From the NCBI RefSeq assembly GCF_002865645.1, contig NW_020194555.1, positions 1,886,288 to 1,950,287 on the forward strand: a stretch of 64,000 nt of DNA. Direction: 5' to 3'. The notes below the pieces were generated by a model that saw only the letters and a list, made by a program, of their open reading frames with translations, ran no database searches and was not told the DNA's origin. The position numbers and the translations under genes were made by a program. Shown here one piece after another: positions 10,519 through 21,830 of this stretch (position 1 is its first letter; each line of letters opens with the position of its first letter). This DNA comes from Hyaloscypha bicolor E (Eukaryota; Ascomycota; Leotiomycetes; Helotiales; Hyaloscyphaceae).

Positions 10519-12583
10519 CTAGTACCGATACCTTAACCCTTGCCGCACGACAAATGGCGCCCTTGCGCCTTGGATAAAGCAGATGGAATTAGATGGCTTT
10601 GCCTGGTCTGGTACCAGCCCAATATAACCGCTACTAGAGATAAAGAGATGATTTGCTACTCGGTTGAACTGAGTGTGATAATTGTATCGAAGTATATCTG
10701 TATTCTCGGTTATTATTTGCGTAGGTAAGGCAGGTCGAGCTCCACTCAGAACTGCTACAGATTCTGGGCTAATTTGTAATAATTTGTCAATTCTCTGCTT
10801 TGTAGTATCTATCGCATTTTGAGCTGGCAGGATACCCTTATTCTTAAAAAGCTTATCGTACCACGTATGACATTGCCACACTTTATTGTAGCCCATGTTT
10901 AGTTTCCTTTCGCCATAAATAAACTTCATGGCCATAGAGTATGCGATGAATTGGCGAAAGGAGTCCTGGGCTTCATAAGTGGCAGGATCGCGGAGGTTGT
11001 AGTAATCTGCGATGAGTGCTCGCCAGAGAACTTCTGTTTGACGGCTTGGATAAGGCCATGGTAGCTTTTGAACAATCCGATACCAAGAATTGATCACGCA
11101 AAACTCTGTCTAATTAATTGCAATTTTATTAATTTGACAAAATATGATTCCTTTGACGCGGAGTAATCCCGAGGCAACGAAAACTTGTGCTACAGGGTCA
11201 CTTCAGCTCCACCTCGGAGTAGGATATAGGAGCTGTTATCTTACCTCGATTATACGGTGCACCCTCCTTGCAAAGGAACCTGGTTGCATTGAAACTTCTA
11301 TGGTTAAGCAAGCTTCCCTTGTCTTTAGTGTTATAATCGGGAACCCAAGAAGGAAGCTTAGTATTCAGAAGATCTCTATTCGCCTGTGATAATATAGCCA
11401 AATTAAATGATGAGTTAATTATGAAGGTGGTGAATTTAGTATATAACTACTGCGAGTTCAACTGGCACTCTATCAGCCTCGTTAGCTCCACCTTCATGGT
11501 GGGCATGACATCCCACATGAACTTCGATGCGAGTGTAAGAGGGGCCAGAATCTTATCTTCTGGCTTCGCAGCTCCTCGCATGCGTGTATAACGTATGAGG
11601 CGATTGACTGTCGCGAGCCATATATCTTCTGGAGTTGGTTCGCGATATTGTCTTGACGAGATCGAATCTGATAGGAGCAAACCGAGTTCTTTCCCCTGCC
11701 AGTTGCTTCCTATCTATTCCAAGAGTGAAGCTGCTTCCGCAAACCCATTATCTCTTCTATATGGCAGATCTTGCCCAAGGATATATAGGTCTTACACCCA
11801 TCCGATACTCATGATAAATGCGGCAAAGAGCATTGCTAGATCAAGATCGAACTCCTCGGACCCACAGAATATTCGCTTATTATATGCTAACGACGCTTCT
11901 TGCAACGTCCATACTCTCCGGAACTATCTCCGGCAGTAGAATATAAGAATAGACCTCTATTGGCTTTCAGTCAGGGGGTCTAAGTTGTGGCTCGCCAAGA
12001 ACTTTCGGTCATTGAAGGGTATGTGTTAGTCCTGCCCAAGAGAATACAAGCGGAGTACCCCATACTTATTGAGTAGAGCGATTGCCAGTTCAGATTCGTC
12101 ATCTCCTTGACCTAGCCAGATGAAAACCTCCTTAGCCTTCGAGTAGATCTCAGCCATTAATCTAATTTGTTGGGTCCTTTTAACTTTATCTGTCTGATCG
12201 ATATAAATTGCATTGATCTAGAGATATATAAAATATCGTTTTGCTGTGAGTTGTAATAAGGCTTTAAATAAGTTCCTCCTAATCTCTACTCGCGTTTCGC
12301 CATAAATAATAGTTGGTGGGTTTCCGTTAGATGTTGATTTGGATTGGTCCTCCTTTTCGTTATAAGGATGCCCCCAGGTATAGGAAAGAGCATAGTAAGA
12401 AGAGTCTCGTTGCTCAAAATCCAAAGAGCAGATTGAAAGTGAAACATATATTTCGTCCTCGGTGCTGGTTTCAAGAAGTTTGAGAAGTCGGTATTGATTT
12501 GCTTGAAGAGGCTTATTCTCATAAGTAAATGATAAGCTGATATCGATATTGATCTTGCCCGAACCACTGGCAGTGCTAGTCAT
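10519..12583 (-). pseudogene. HET-domain gene, broken by stops and frameshifts
   Basis: The whole architecture of a HET protein is present in fragments. At the N-terminus (12583 downward, MTSTASG) come YYALSYTWGHP and VEIRRNLFKALLQL. Then a stop at 12218-12220 replaces the conserved Trp, followed in frame by INAIYIDQTDKV, RTQQIRLMAEIYSKA and FIWLGQGDDESELAIALL. WTLQEASLAYNKR follows near 11890. At 11401-11198 LPSWVPDYNTKDKG is visible, and 11097-10519 gives the C-terminal block with YIGLVPDQAKPSNSICFIQG. The stop and the Cys-to-Tyr and Asp-to-Asn changes in the WIDAICIDQ motif are all G-to-A on this strand, as RIP would make. Upstream stops, a frame change near 11100 and lost joins show it is not functional. 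An in-frame ATG at 12649 is possible but less likely. It differs from the intact HET gene at 657-2633 and is not a simple recent copy. Confidence 0.82.
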
Positions 12584-13110
12584 GATTTTTGGAACAGAGA
12601 AAGACTCGAGAAGTAGCCTTGGTGGACAATACGCGACAGTCCTCCCCAAAAAGGTCCTGCTTTTTTGTCGAAGTAGCCTGATATTCTGCGCGGTTAGTTA
12701 TAAGGCTGGCGCCTTCCACCGTTCCTGATTTGCCCTACTTATATAGCCACGTGATGCATTACAGTACGGTGGGTAAGTATTTATGGGGGGGGGGATAGCA
12801 GAGCCAAACTCGTCGGTCCGATTCTGATCAAAAATTGCTACACGTGACAACGGCACCTCGCTCCGGCGCTAAGGTGAGACGCTGCCCACCAAACATGCTT
12901 CTCTCCTCTAATATTGCCAACTTAGGTTTTCCATGCTCTTTATTATTGACTCTCTACCACATATTACTTCATCTATACTAGTACTTGCCATATCAGCTTC
13001 GCATCTCTGTTAATCGAGCATCTCATCATCCACTAATTATAAGGTCCTACTATCCTCTACGAGTTGGCCGTCTCGCAAATGAAGTTTAAAATATTATAAA
13101 GTTAGGATAA
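12584..13110. promoter_or_regulatory. Possible promoter/leader region between divergent gene relics
   Basis: The stretch separates the minus-strand HET pseudogene from a plus-strand open stretch. It contains CACGTG boxes at about 12749 and 12842, a G10 run at 12785-12794, and a long pyrimidine-rich segment at about 12900-13020, a feature often seen just upstream of fungal start codons. No experimental-grade element can be named. Confidence 0.3.
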
Positions 13111-13704
13111 GATGATATGGAATAGGAAGAAGCGCCAGCTTGAGGATTTGCGAAGATATAAGCAAGGGATGAGAAATCATATGAGCTTATAGCACGTTTA
13201 GGTGGTTATATTTATCTTACTAATCACGATTCCAAAGCAGGGCGAAAAATTAAGAGTCTAGTTCAAGCAATATCTTATCAACTAAAACCGTCGTCAGCTC
13301 TCGCTAAGCGACTTGAATCCTTCCAGAATACATACTGCGACAGCATACGCTCACACGTACTATGCCCTAGCGGCGTGCCTTTTCGTGCAATCTACACTGG
13401 AAGGACGCCAAAGCCTCGGTCGAGGGTTCGACTCCGCTATCACAAGGTGCCCTGGCCGTCTTCCAAGGACTTGGGCTCAACTCAAGGCAGATTACGCACC
13501 ATATATAATATATTAACGACGATACAGCCCACTTCATCATCCATAAGTGATACCTCCGTACAGATGGAATGGGAAGCTAGGAAGTCTGGTCAAGAAGGAA
13601 GCCTGTGGACCTATTCGACAACATCCACTTCCTCATGGAATCGAAACAAGATTCAAAAGCTCGCAAGACTTGGTGATCGCAGAACGACGATACGTGAGCT
13701 TTAA
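13110..13704 (+). pseudogene. Unidentified gene relic, 180 open codons
   Basis: The frame is free of stops from 13162 to the TAA ending at 13704, which is long for chance in this composition. It reads SYELIARLGGYIYLTN, then AISYQLKPSSALAKRLESF, then a basic middle and a Ser/Thr-rich end. A second frame from the ATG at about 13108 reads MIWNRKKRQLEDLRR and would join it after a one-base indel near 13160, giving a plausible start with a basic N-terminus. I do not recognise the family. The lack of an in-frame ATG near the start of the long frame argues for a frameshifted pseudogene or an exon whose partner I cannot see. It lies 141 bp upstream of the next family pseudogene but in a different frame. 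Confidence 0.4.
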
Positions 13705-13844
13705 TGGGTGCGCTGCAGGGAAACGGGCTTTCGTCCAAGTTTGAGGATTACGCCACTTCTTCCTAGATGCTGTCAGTCGCTGCCCGCACGCATCAGCCAT
13801 GGTCCATTGTCAAATCCGAGGGCGTTTGATGCAATGAGCGCTGC

Positions 13845-15722
13845 ATGCTGTCACCGGCAAGGGGGTTCCTGATCGAGAAACCGACGGTGCAGGCCTCAGA
13901 AGGAGTTCCCTCAACCCCCGAGTCTGCTATACCCGAAGAGCATGCCCCACAGCTGAATAATAGCATGGCTATTATTGACAGCCATCTGCCAGCTAGGAGC
14001 CCAGTCTGTACGATGGAGGAGAACCCACAGCATGCGTCACCAGCTCCGGAGACCTCCCCAACTTATGAAAGAGCTTGTCCTGCTGTCTCTGCTAATGAGC
14101 TTGCCGCTCCATCAGAACCTGTAACAGGACCATCAAGCTTCTTCATCGTAGGTTCATTGCCCGAGGCAAATACATAGCGTGAAGGCTTCGATCAAGCCTG
14201 CCTCCCTGCCGCCTGCACACACCCAGTGAGTACAGCCGACCCTACCGATAGCACGTTTAGCCCAAAGGCTAGTGGGCATACCCATGAGTCTCAGCAGAAT
14301 TCACTTAGTATACCAGATTAGCTAGTACTGGCAACCTTAGGTCATTACCATTCTTCGCATGATTCTATAATAAGATTACCCTTCGCATCCTCGCAAACGA
14401 ACCATATAACGGTTTCTAAAGAGGTAAAAGAGCTATACCTAGAAGGGGATACTATACTAATCATGTCAGGTATTCTGTAGACATACGTAAAGTATCATGA
14501 GAAGACGGCCGACTTCCAGAATAGAGATTATTTAGTCACAAAAATACTCAAGGGTATGGGCATAATTATGAAGTCTCCTATAGACGTAATAACCTATTTT
14601 AATACTATTAGGCGGGACAGGATCAAACGGGAATTAAAGAAGGAACAAGCAGGTCTCGAAAGTCTCCAGGCAGTTAACCTATAGAAGGAGACTTTTTAAT
14701 ATAACTACGTTATAAAGTTAGCAGAGGCCAATACTCGAGCGTAATCTAGAGATAATCCTGGGTCACCCGCTAACGCTAGTCAGGCAGAGGCCGAGGCTAT
14801 TAAGGAGCTTATTAATATTATCTCGAAAGGAAGAAGCCCGGAGAATTACCGGAAATACCATCGTTTTTGGAAGTTCCTTCATAACATACGGGTAGAAGGC
14901 GGTAGTACTAAGATAGAAGACGCCAAAGCTCGCATGCTAAGAAATAGTTTAGTATATATCCTCTTCTTCCGGACAGGAGGCTTTAATAGACGTTTCTTTA
15001 ACAAAACCAAGGACTCGCTCCAAATAGTCAGGAAATGGAATCAAGTATACTACCCCTATATAAAGGAAGTATAAATGAGAGTACTCGCTAAGCGGGCTAA
15101 CGACTTGTCCGGTAATACTAATTTACACCAGAAGATTATTAAGAAGGCATTAAAAGGTTTCTCGGTTAACTAGATAAATGGAACGCAAGCACTAAATAAC
15201 GAGGAAGAGCAGTCATACCTAGCGAGCTTCGATAACATATTACGGCCGGAAAAGCAGTCATTACAAAATACTGCAGACGTATTTCGAGACGGCATTAATG
15301 GTCTATCCAAGCGCAATAATACTATTTATATCTGCCTCGTACCTTACAAAGGTTCACTAAATAGAAAGCGAAAGCTTAATAGGACTCCTGCCTCAAAGAT
15401 AGTCATGGGCCCGTACCTAGTCATCCCCATATAGCCAGGGGACTTTCTTAGGGTCATATCGGGGCAATTGCGGTATACCCCAGAAGTCGGCCGCTCTAAT
15501 AGAGCCATCCAAGGACCTGATTCTAAGCTATGGCTTGACTTCTCGGAGATTACTAGTAAGCTTAGCTATATGAGGACGGCCGCGGTAGGAACCGAGGCCA
15601 ACGTCGCCTTAACATGGAAAAGGTATAACGACTAGCACGGTATGAATTAGCGGATTGAGGTCGTGGCTACTAAAGAGATCTGGCCTTTTAAAGAACTTGT
15701 CCGGCCTATTTCTGACCCTTAA
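13845..15722 (+). pseudogene. Nearly full-length member of the PGxxLGxFSGK / WLDFS multicopy family, killed by in-frame stops
   Basis: One frame runs from the ATG at 13845 to the TAA at 15720-15722 (about 625 codons) without any frameshift. It is interrupted by roughly ten TAG/TAA codons, each one transition away from CAG, CAA or TGG. Order: a Pro/Ser/Glu-rich low-complexity N-terminus (residues 1-110); a middle with TYVKYHEKTADFQNRDYLV and RRDRIKRELKKEQAG; SPENYRKYHRFWKFLHNIR; FFRTGGFNRRFF; then the C-terminal block PGDFLRVISGQLRYTPEVGR, LWLDFSEITSKLSYM, EANVALTWKRYND and IEVVATKEIWPFKELVRPI. The same C-terminal block is found at 9630-10069. The family is common in ascomycetes and its function is unknown to me. 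The absence of indels suggests recent inactivation by point mutation only. Confidence 0.72.
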
Positions 15723-16585
15723 TAAGCCATTTTTGATAGGCAGCCAAAATTGGAGCTGGGCCACTTTCCGTACCTGGCGACATCAAGCTCGTACATCTTT
15801 TTGAAATTACTGCTTCGACGCAAATATTATTTAGACAGTTAATTACAGTAATAGATAAGAATGCAATTTTGAAATGATGTCTATTATCGCTTTGTCTGTA
15901 TTCTTGAAAAAGTGAAAAAGAAGACTTCATTTGATGAACTTCCAAGACTGGCTCCTGTCCGGCCCGCATAACACCGACGCCGTATGGTGGTCTGGTTGAC
16001 TGTGGTTCCAATTGTCTTTGAACGCCGAGACTCTTGCGACTCTCGAAGGTTCTCGAGGTCAGCCAGCCAGTTGAATGGCAACGGAGTTGACTGGACATCA
16101 ATGGAGAGCTAGAGGCCTCTGTCTCTCCTGTTGTCTGAACATGACTCGCGAATGCAGGCTAACGTCGAGTGAGGTCGTCCGGTAGCATTAGGTAGAGCAT
16201 ATATTCTCAAGATATTGTATCTATTTCCTACAAATTTCAATCCGCTTCATGGATTAATTGTCACGTGAGAAATCTAATCAATTGTTGCATATCCGCATCC
16301 CGAGCAGGTGGCTCGCAACGTTTGTGGCGTAAGGCTGAGATTATAATATTTTTTCTTTATTCCGCATCGCAAAATCTACAGGACTTCACTGTTCTTCGAA
16401 TCAATATCTATTAGAATAACTTCAGTGGAGGAGTCGATCCTGTGACAAGAGATTTAGCCAGGGCGATGGTGACGACGATAGAGCTATATTTAGCATATGG
16501 AGCCTATTTGGGCCCCTTCTGTCGGATGAGTAAAGTCATGAAGTTATGGTGAGCAGCTAATTTTAGCCACCCAAGCCCAAATAAA
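15723..16585. other. Intergenic stretch with an unassigned minus-strand open frame
   Basis: A minus-strand open frame at 15706-16101 (131 codons) and an overlapping one at 15884-16081 show no recognisable domain. The first overlaps the end of the upstream pseudogene, so I do not call it a gene. A GTCACGTGA motif lies at 16260-16268. The rest shows no structure. Composition is balanced and RIP marks are weak. Confidence 0.4.
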
Positions 16586-16715
16586 GTTTGCTTCTAATAG
16601 GCTGGATGGGAGCCAAAACGGATCCTGGTTTGACGTTCGGTGTGAGCCCTGGAGAGTTCTGATCCTGGTTATTCGTAAAATTATGTCCTCTGAACCGCGG
16701 GCCGGCTCGATGACT
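16586..16715 (+). pseudogene. Third scrap of the multicopy family, joined to the 1-45 repeat sequence
   Basis: At about 16646-16690 the DNA reads PWRVLILVIRKIM, and the nucleotides match 9930-9975 of the first family relic closely (TCCTGGTTATTCG against TCTTGGTTATTCG, then AAAATTATG in both). The upstream part at 16593-16625 matches the repeat at the left edge of the window. So a short C-terminal fragment of the family survives here, and the edge copy may be another. No longer open frame remains. Confidence 0.55.
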
Positions 16716-17319
16716 CTGCTTCTGAATTCTGATAGCTAGACTGAGAGGGCATGCTCTCAGTAGGAGAAAAGGGCGGCCGAAATTAGCACGCGAGAACACC
16801 AAAAGTCACCCTTTTCTCCGACTGAGAGGCATGGTTTGTCTCGGCAATAGCCGGCAGATTCTGCACAGAATGGGTCATGTGATTGCAGTTGATGGTTCAC
16901 GGTTCATGGTTCATCCTATAAATAACGCAAATCACGATGATTTTGTAGTTGGTCCCTACCGAATCTCTAACGCCTGAGAGCTCAGTATGCTGCGATTCGT
17001 CAAAATCTGCAGAAAAGGGCGTTGATCAACCGCCGTTCCCTAGGCAAGCTATTATTTTCGATGCCAGTGCACGGATCACGTCTTTTTTAGGGGGGTCTGC
17101 GCGTGCAAGCACCCACCCACCACCACCTCGAGCGGGGCATTAACCCCGCTATTATCATGGCGAAACTGATTATCCCATGGGGCGAGCTAGTGAACCGGCT
17201 CGGGCCGCGATTCGTTGAAGAACGCTGTAAAGCGAGTTGCGTTGATAAGAAAAGGAAGCCCCAGAAAACTAATTAAGGGATGGCTTAACCCTATAGCCTC
17301 ATGAAAGAGCGAAGGCTTT
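16716..17319. other. Intergenic, with a GC hairpin
   Basis: No gene is supported. An open frame at 16949-17143 (plus) is low-complexity (Pro/Ser/His) and unassigned. Imperfect direct repeats of GATGGTTCACGG / GGTTCATGGTTCATCC occur at about 16889-16916. A hairpin AGCGGGG-CATTAA-CCCCGCT sits at 17131-17150. The 3' half is the presumed upstream region of the gene relic starting at 17410. Confidence 0.4.
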
Positions 17320-17327
17320 TATAAATA
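17320..17327 (+). promoter_or_regulatory. TATA box (TATAAATA)
   Basis: A perfect TATAAATA lies 82 bp before the ATG of the family relic at 17410, a normal spacing for a fungal core promoter. It is followed by a GGGGT-CA-ACCCC palindrome at about 17332-17343. Because the gene is a pseudogene, this is a fossil promoter, though apparently unmutated. Confidence 0.5.
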
Positions 17328-17409
17328 TGGTGGGGTCAACCCCAATGGTTTTGAACCTCTCCTGATCGCACTGTAACCTGTATTATTAACGTCCTAACCA
17401 CTCGATACA

Positions 17410-18291
17410 ATGGCCACTTTAAGCGTTATGACCATGGATATCGTGCCTAGTGTCCATTGCCCGCTAAACCAGGTGGATATATACCTGTCTTTCACCACGT
17501 AAGTCTCTGCCCTCCGCCGAGTATAACTCTAGCTCAGATGCCTGTGCTAAAATCTTGGGACTAGTGCCACGAGCCTCCCTCGCATTGATGCTGACCTAAA
17601 GGTGCCCGATGAGGACCGCAAGGCCCTAGTTCGCATGATCGTCGACCACAATATGGTCGGCAAGCTGGCTATCTATCTGCTCCATAGCCACGAACCCCTA
17701 AAGCCAGGCGAGGTCAAGCTCGAGAACAAGCTCGAAACTGCCCCCGGCAAGTGAATGCGTCCTGTCCCCGCTACTGAGCTCGACCCCGCTAGCCTCCATG
17801 GCCTGGCTTTTAAGATCGAGCTTAAGGGCGGCGAGAATGAAACTCTCTGTCTTATCCCATACGAATTTGCCAAGGGACCGTCGCCCGTCGCTAAAGACGA
17901 CATAAAAGTCTTAGACTATATAATGGTGCTAGCCAATTACATTATTAAGCGTGGCTTGGCCGACGTCCTCGCGCTCTAATTCGTTGTGCGCGACGACCTT
18001 GCTACTATTCCTACCGCCGAGATTGAGGTTGGAGGCCTGGGGACTATCACGCTTCCACAATCCATGTAGAAGATTAAAAGGCTCGTGCCGGTCAGCTGGC
18101 CTAACCCTGTTAATCCGACAGCTTATCCCGATAGACCGGGTCCTAGTGAGCATTAGAATGAAGCTACTAAGCCAGACAGTATAAAGACTTATAAGGTCTA
18201 CGTTGGCAATGCCAAGACTAAGGAGGGAGTCTTAGAGAGTCTGGCTAAGATAGGTATATTTTACTCGGATAAAAGATAGATAGGGAATTAA
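17410..18291 (+). pseudogene. Fungal multicopy gene of unknown function, one intron, five premature stops
   Basis: The start context is ATACAATGG. Exon 1 is 17410-17498. A 66-nt intron at 17499-17564 begins GTAAGT and ends CTAG, with a GCTAAA-type branch site before the acceptor. Exon 2 runs from 17565. Splicing keeps one frame for about 270 codons: VDHNMVGKLAIYLLHSHEPL, ENKLETAPGK, LHGLAFKIELKGGENETLCL, IPYEFAKGPSPVAKDDIK, EIEVGGLGTITLPQSM, YKVYVGNAKTKEGVL. Stops at 17752 (TGA), 17977 (TAA), 18067, about 18153 and 18277 (TAG) each need one transition from TGG, CAA or CAG. The natural end is probably the TAA at 18289-18291. Proteins with this look are frequent hypothetical proteins in ascomycetes; the function is not known to me. 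Composition changes sharply to decayed DNA just after its end. Confidence 0.72.
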
Positions 18292-20944
18292 GGCATTTCA
18301 GGATAGTAATTAGGTTAGAATGCCGGATGGGGATGTGTTTTGTAGTATATATAAAGGTCTTCATTTTTTCTCTTACTATTTACTTAGGTATTAGAAATCC
18401 AGGTTTCCGATAGTAGTATTAATATCCTCTCTATAGCTCTTTATTTGAGAGAAATAGAGAACTATTAGCTAGTTAAAGAAATATATTAGCTCTGATTTTA
18501 TCTAGTATATTTACTATTTTCGAAGCTTGATTTACCTTTAGATATTTTAATATAAAACATATATAAAAATTGAGAGGGTTCTAGTAAACTAATAAGGTTA
18601 GGCTATTATAGAGAATAATTAATTATAGTTATAAAGGCCAAAGTAAGATAGTAATATAAATAGTAATCTATAATAAAATAAGTCTCTTAAGATATATTCT
18701 TAACTTAGTATTCTTTTACTTAATATTATATGTCTGAAGTAAGCTTATTAGCCTAGCTACCTCTATTAAATATTTATCTAAATCAGAAACTTCCCTAATT
18801 TCACTATAAAACGTATTCCAGAACTATTACTATAAACGAATATAAGAAAAGTAAAAATACTAATCCGTATTTATTTAAATACCTAGAATAATTTTTAATT
18901 CACTAAGTGAGATACTATAAGGAGCGACTTTAATATTGGCCTAATCTATAATACTAGTAATATAACTAGTTACTTTTTTAATATGGAAGTTATTCTCTAA
19001 AAAGTTATTATATTAAAGTACTATAAGGAAGTCGGGACGAAAAAGGAGAGAGAGGTTTTCCCTGACTTTATTAATTATTAGGTATAGGCTATTTAGTAAC
19101 TTAAGAAAGAGCATATTAAGAATAGCTTTATATTTGGCTTATAAGCCAGGTAATACCTCTATAATTAGTCTATTAATTCATACTAAAGCAAAGAACCTTA
19201 TAATACTATTAGGAATTAAGCTAGCAGGTATATAGTAAAAAAATAATAGGAAATATCTAATATATATTAATTAACCTAGCAAAATCTTAAATGGTTTAAT
19301 TAAGACACTATTTCGCGTTTAAGGTAAATATCTCTTGCTATACCCGATAGAAAGCTAGCCCGGATATCTAATCCCAAATATAAATATAAAGGGATCTTAA
19401 GAGATTATAATATAAATAGTATAATATAAACTTATTATAGACTTATTTAATAAGTCTAAGATATACTATATTAAGTATTAAGGCTCGAAACTAGACTACC
19501 TTATAAACCTGGTATCTCTATATAGTATAACTAGTCCCGCCTTAGATTAATATTACGGAAATAAGATCTCCGAGTAGCTCGGTAGTAAGCTTATTATATT
19601 ACTTTCTCGTAGCAGAAATATTAGAAAAGAAGAAAATAAAGATTTATACTCGGGATAAATAATTATAGCTCTCTAGCTTAGCTATAAATATGGCAACATC
19701 TATTATATTAGCTTTAGTAAATTATTAAATAATAAGGTATAATAAATAGTAACGGATTTATAAGGTACTAAGGTACTAAGGTATTAAGGCACTAAAATAT
19801 TAAGGTACTAAGGAAAAACGCTCTAGAATTTAATATTATTTATGGCATTATATATAAGAATACAAATACTAAACCCAAGTATATATATAAGAAGATTATT
19901 ATATACGGGTATTATATAATATAACCCCTCGACTAGTATAATACCTGAAAAGCAGTGAATTCCTTTAGTAATAAAGACCAGGAAAATGGACATTATAGTT
20001 ATAGTATTAGTAGTAGTATTTTTTATAAGTAACTATTTACTAGAGATAGGTTAAGATAAGGCCAGGCGGGTTACAGGCTTTAGAGCCCAAATACTTTAGG
20101 CTCGGTAACTATTAAGCAAATCACGGGCATAAAGCCCACTATATAGCTCTATATATAAATTAAGGAAAAAAATAGTAATTAAAAATAGTTAATTTACTAC
20201 TTTATTTCTAAATTATAATATAATCGGGAGTACCTAAAGAGAAAAGGAGTTCTTTAGCAAGATTCTAGAGAAGAGAAATATATTTGATATTTAAGTTAAT
20301 TATTTATCTCTAGCTTTATATAACTCTAGTAATTAGTATCTTTCTCGAATAAAAATAATAGCTAAGTTTTCTATATAACTGGCTCTAGTTTAGCCTTACT
20401 AATAGGCTTTACTTCATCTGCTCTATACCTGCTATTATTCTATATAGCATTATTCTACTTAACTAGCTCTAGTCCAGCCTTGCTAATAGGCTTTGCTTTA
20501 TCTACTTTATACCTATTATTATTTTATATAGCAGCCATTTACTCCTGCTTTATAGTACTAATAGATTATCTAATAGATAACCCAGGTCTTTCGTTATCCC
20601 GACCTTTTACCTATAAAGTAAGTAATACGAAAGGAAAGTAAAGGAAGAAAGATATACTAGATAATAAATACATAGTATATTATTTACCCATATCTAGTTT
20701 AGGTAATTATAAGTTAACTAAAATATATAATAATACTTATAGTACCTTCCTAAACTAGACATTTTTAAATATTAAGAAAAGAAGTCAAATAAACCTATTA
20801 ATATTAAACTAAACTTAAATATAATAGTAGTATATTTATAAAGGCATATAATATTAATATACTTAGGCTACTTAATAAATTAAAATACTTCTTTACCTCA
20901 GATTATTATACTTAAATATCTTATTATACTTAGAGTTTTTTTAG
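18292..20944. other. Heavily decayed AT-rich DNA
   Basis: CpA and TpG are almost missing and stops are dense in all frames. The only clear structure is the short array at 19763-19811. I found no conserved motif on either strand. Confidence 0.5.
19763..19811. repeat. Short tandem array, 8-bp unit AGGTACTA, about 6 copies
   Basis: The run AGGTACTA AGGTACTA AGGTATTA AGGCACTA AAATATTA AGGTACTA is visible, with C/T and G/A differences of the kind RIP leaves. It has no evident function. Confidence 0.75.
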
Positions 20945-21039
20945 TATACTTAAACTATTTAAGTATACTAAAACTATTTAGCTATACTAAAACTATTTAA
21001 ATATACTAAAACTATTTAACTATACTAAAACTATTTAAT
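20945..21039 (+). repeat. Left inverted array, five 19-bp units
   Basis: Units start at 20945, 20964, 20983, 21002 and 21021, each 19 bp with the core ACTAAAACTATTTA. The first unit differs (ACTTAAACTATTTAAG). A degenerate sixth unit may follow to about 21058. Confidence 0.85.
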
Positions 21040-21298
21040 TATACTTTAATTATTCTATTTATATTTAATTGCAATTATAGCTCTTAGCCCCGTAATAATA
21101 CTCGGTATAATAGAAAAATAGCTACTATTATTATTAGAGGCTTAGCTTAATAATTTAGACAAATGCCTTATTAGAATTAAAACTTTACTTTACCGGGGAT
21201 TTCTTAATACTTTAGCAAAATAGTATTTATATTTAAAAACCAAGCTCAAGAACTTTTAAAATATTATTATATTATATAAACTTATTATTTTCTTTTAA

Positions 21299-21830
21299 AA
21301 GGCTTTAAAGCAAGATAGAAAAACAATTACTTTCAAAAAATAAACTCTGAAAGGCCTTATTAAAAAAGTAATTCAAGCCTATTATAACTATTTATACGAA
21401 AACAATAAGATTAAATACATATTTTATAAATATAAAGGTCTTAATAAACTTCTTATACTTTACCTAAGTACTAGGTTTTAGACTAGCCTTTTTACTAAAA
21501 TAAATATATTATTATTAAATTTAAAAGAAGATCTTGCAGAGAAGTTCAGAAAAGAAAAGATTTCTTCTGACCTTATTTTAGTATAAGTAAATACTTATAA
21601 TAAGTTATCTAAAAGTATTTTTTTCTTACTTAATAAACTTTTAATAATTAATATTTCTAGATAAACTTAAGGAAGAAATACTTCCCCGACTTTATTAATA
21701 TAGCAAGAAAAAAAAGGTTTTATTTAAGCTATTATACTATTCGTAAAAGAAAGAAGGCCAAGCCTATATAAAACATTAAATAAATAATAATATAAATATT
21801 AAATTCACGAAAGAATTTTTATAGGATCTC
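21299..21830 (+). pseudogene. Unidentified coding relic inside the 19-bp-array element
   Basis: One frame keeps long stretches between TAG/TAA codons: TLKGLIKKVIQAYYNYLYEN, IKYIFYKYKG, LLILYLSTRF, LNLKEDLAEKFRKEKISSDL, ILVQVNTYNKLSK. Lys and Asn are strongly enriched, as expected when GAA and GAT codons become AAA and AAT. I do not recognise the protein. It could be the element's own gene or an older host sequence. Confidence 0.35.

Noticed and set aside
13400..13450. tRNA-like T-arm (GGTTCGACTCC) in the 13.4 kb open stretch
   Set aside because: The T stem does not pair, no D arm, anticodon arm or acceptor stem fits at proper spacing, and it lies inside an open frame.
15706..16101. 131-codon minus-strand open frame as a gene
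   Set aside because: No recognisable domain, and it overlaps the end of a plus-strand pseudogene and another antisense frame.
20945..21039. CRISPR-like direct repeats (also 34591-34695 and 23869-23963)
   Set aside because: Units are directly adjacent without spacers, and the context is a fungal genome.
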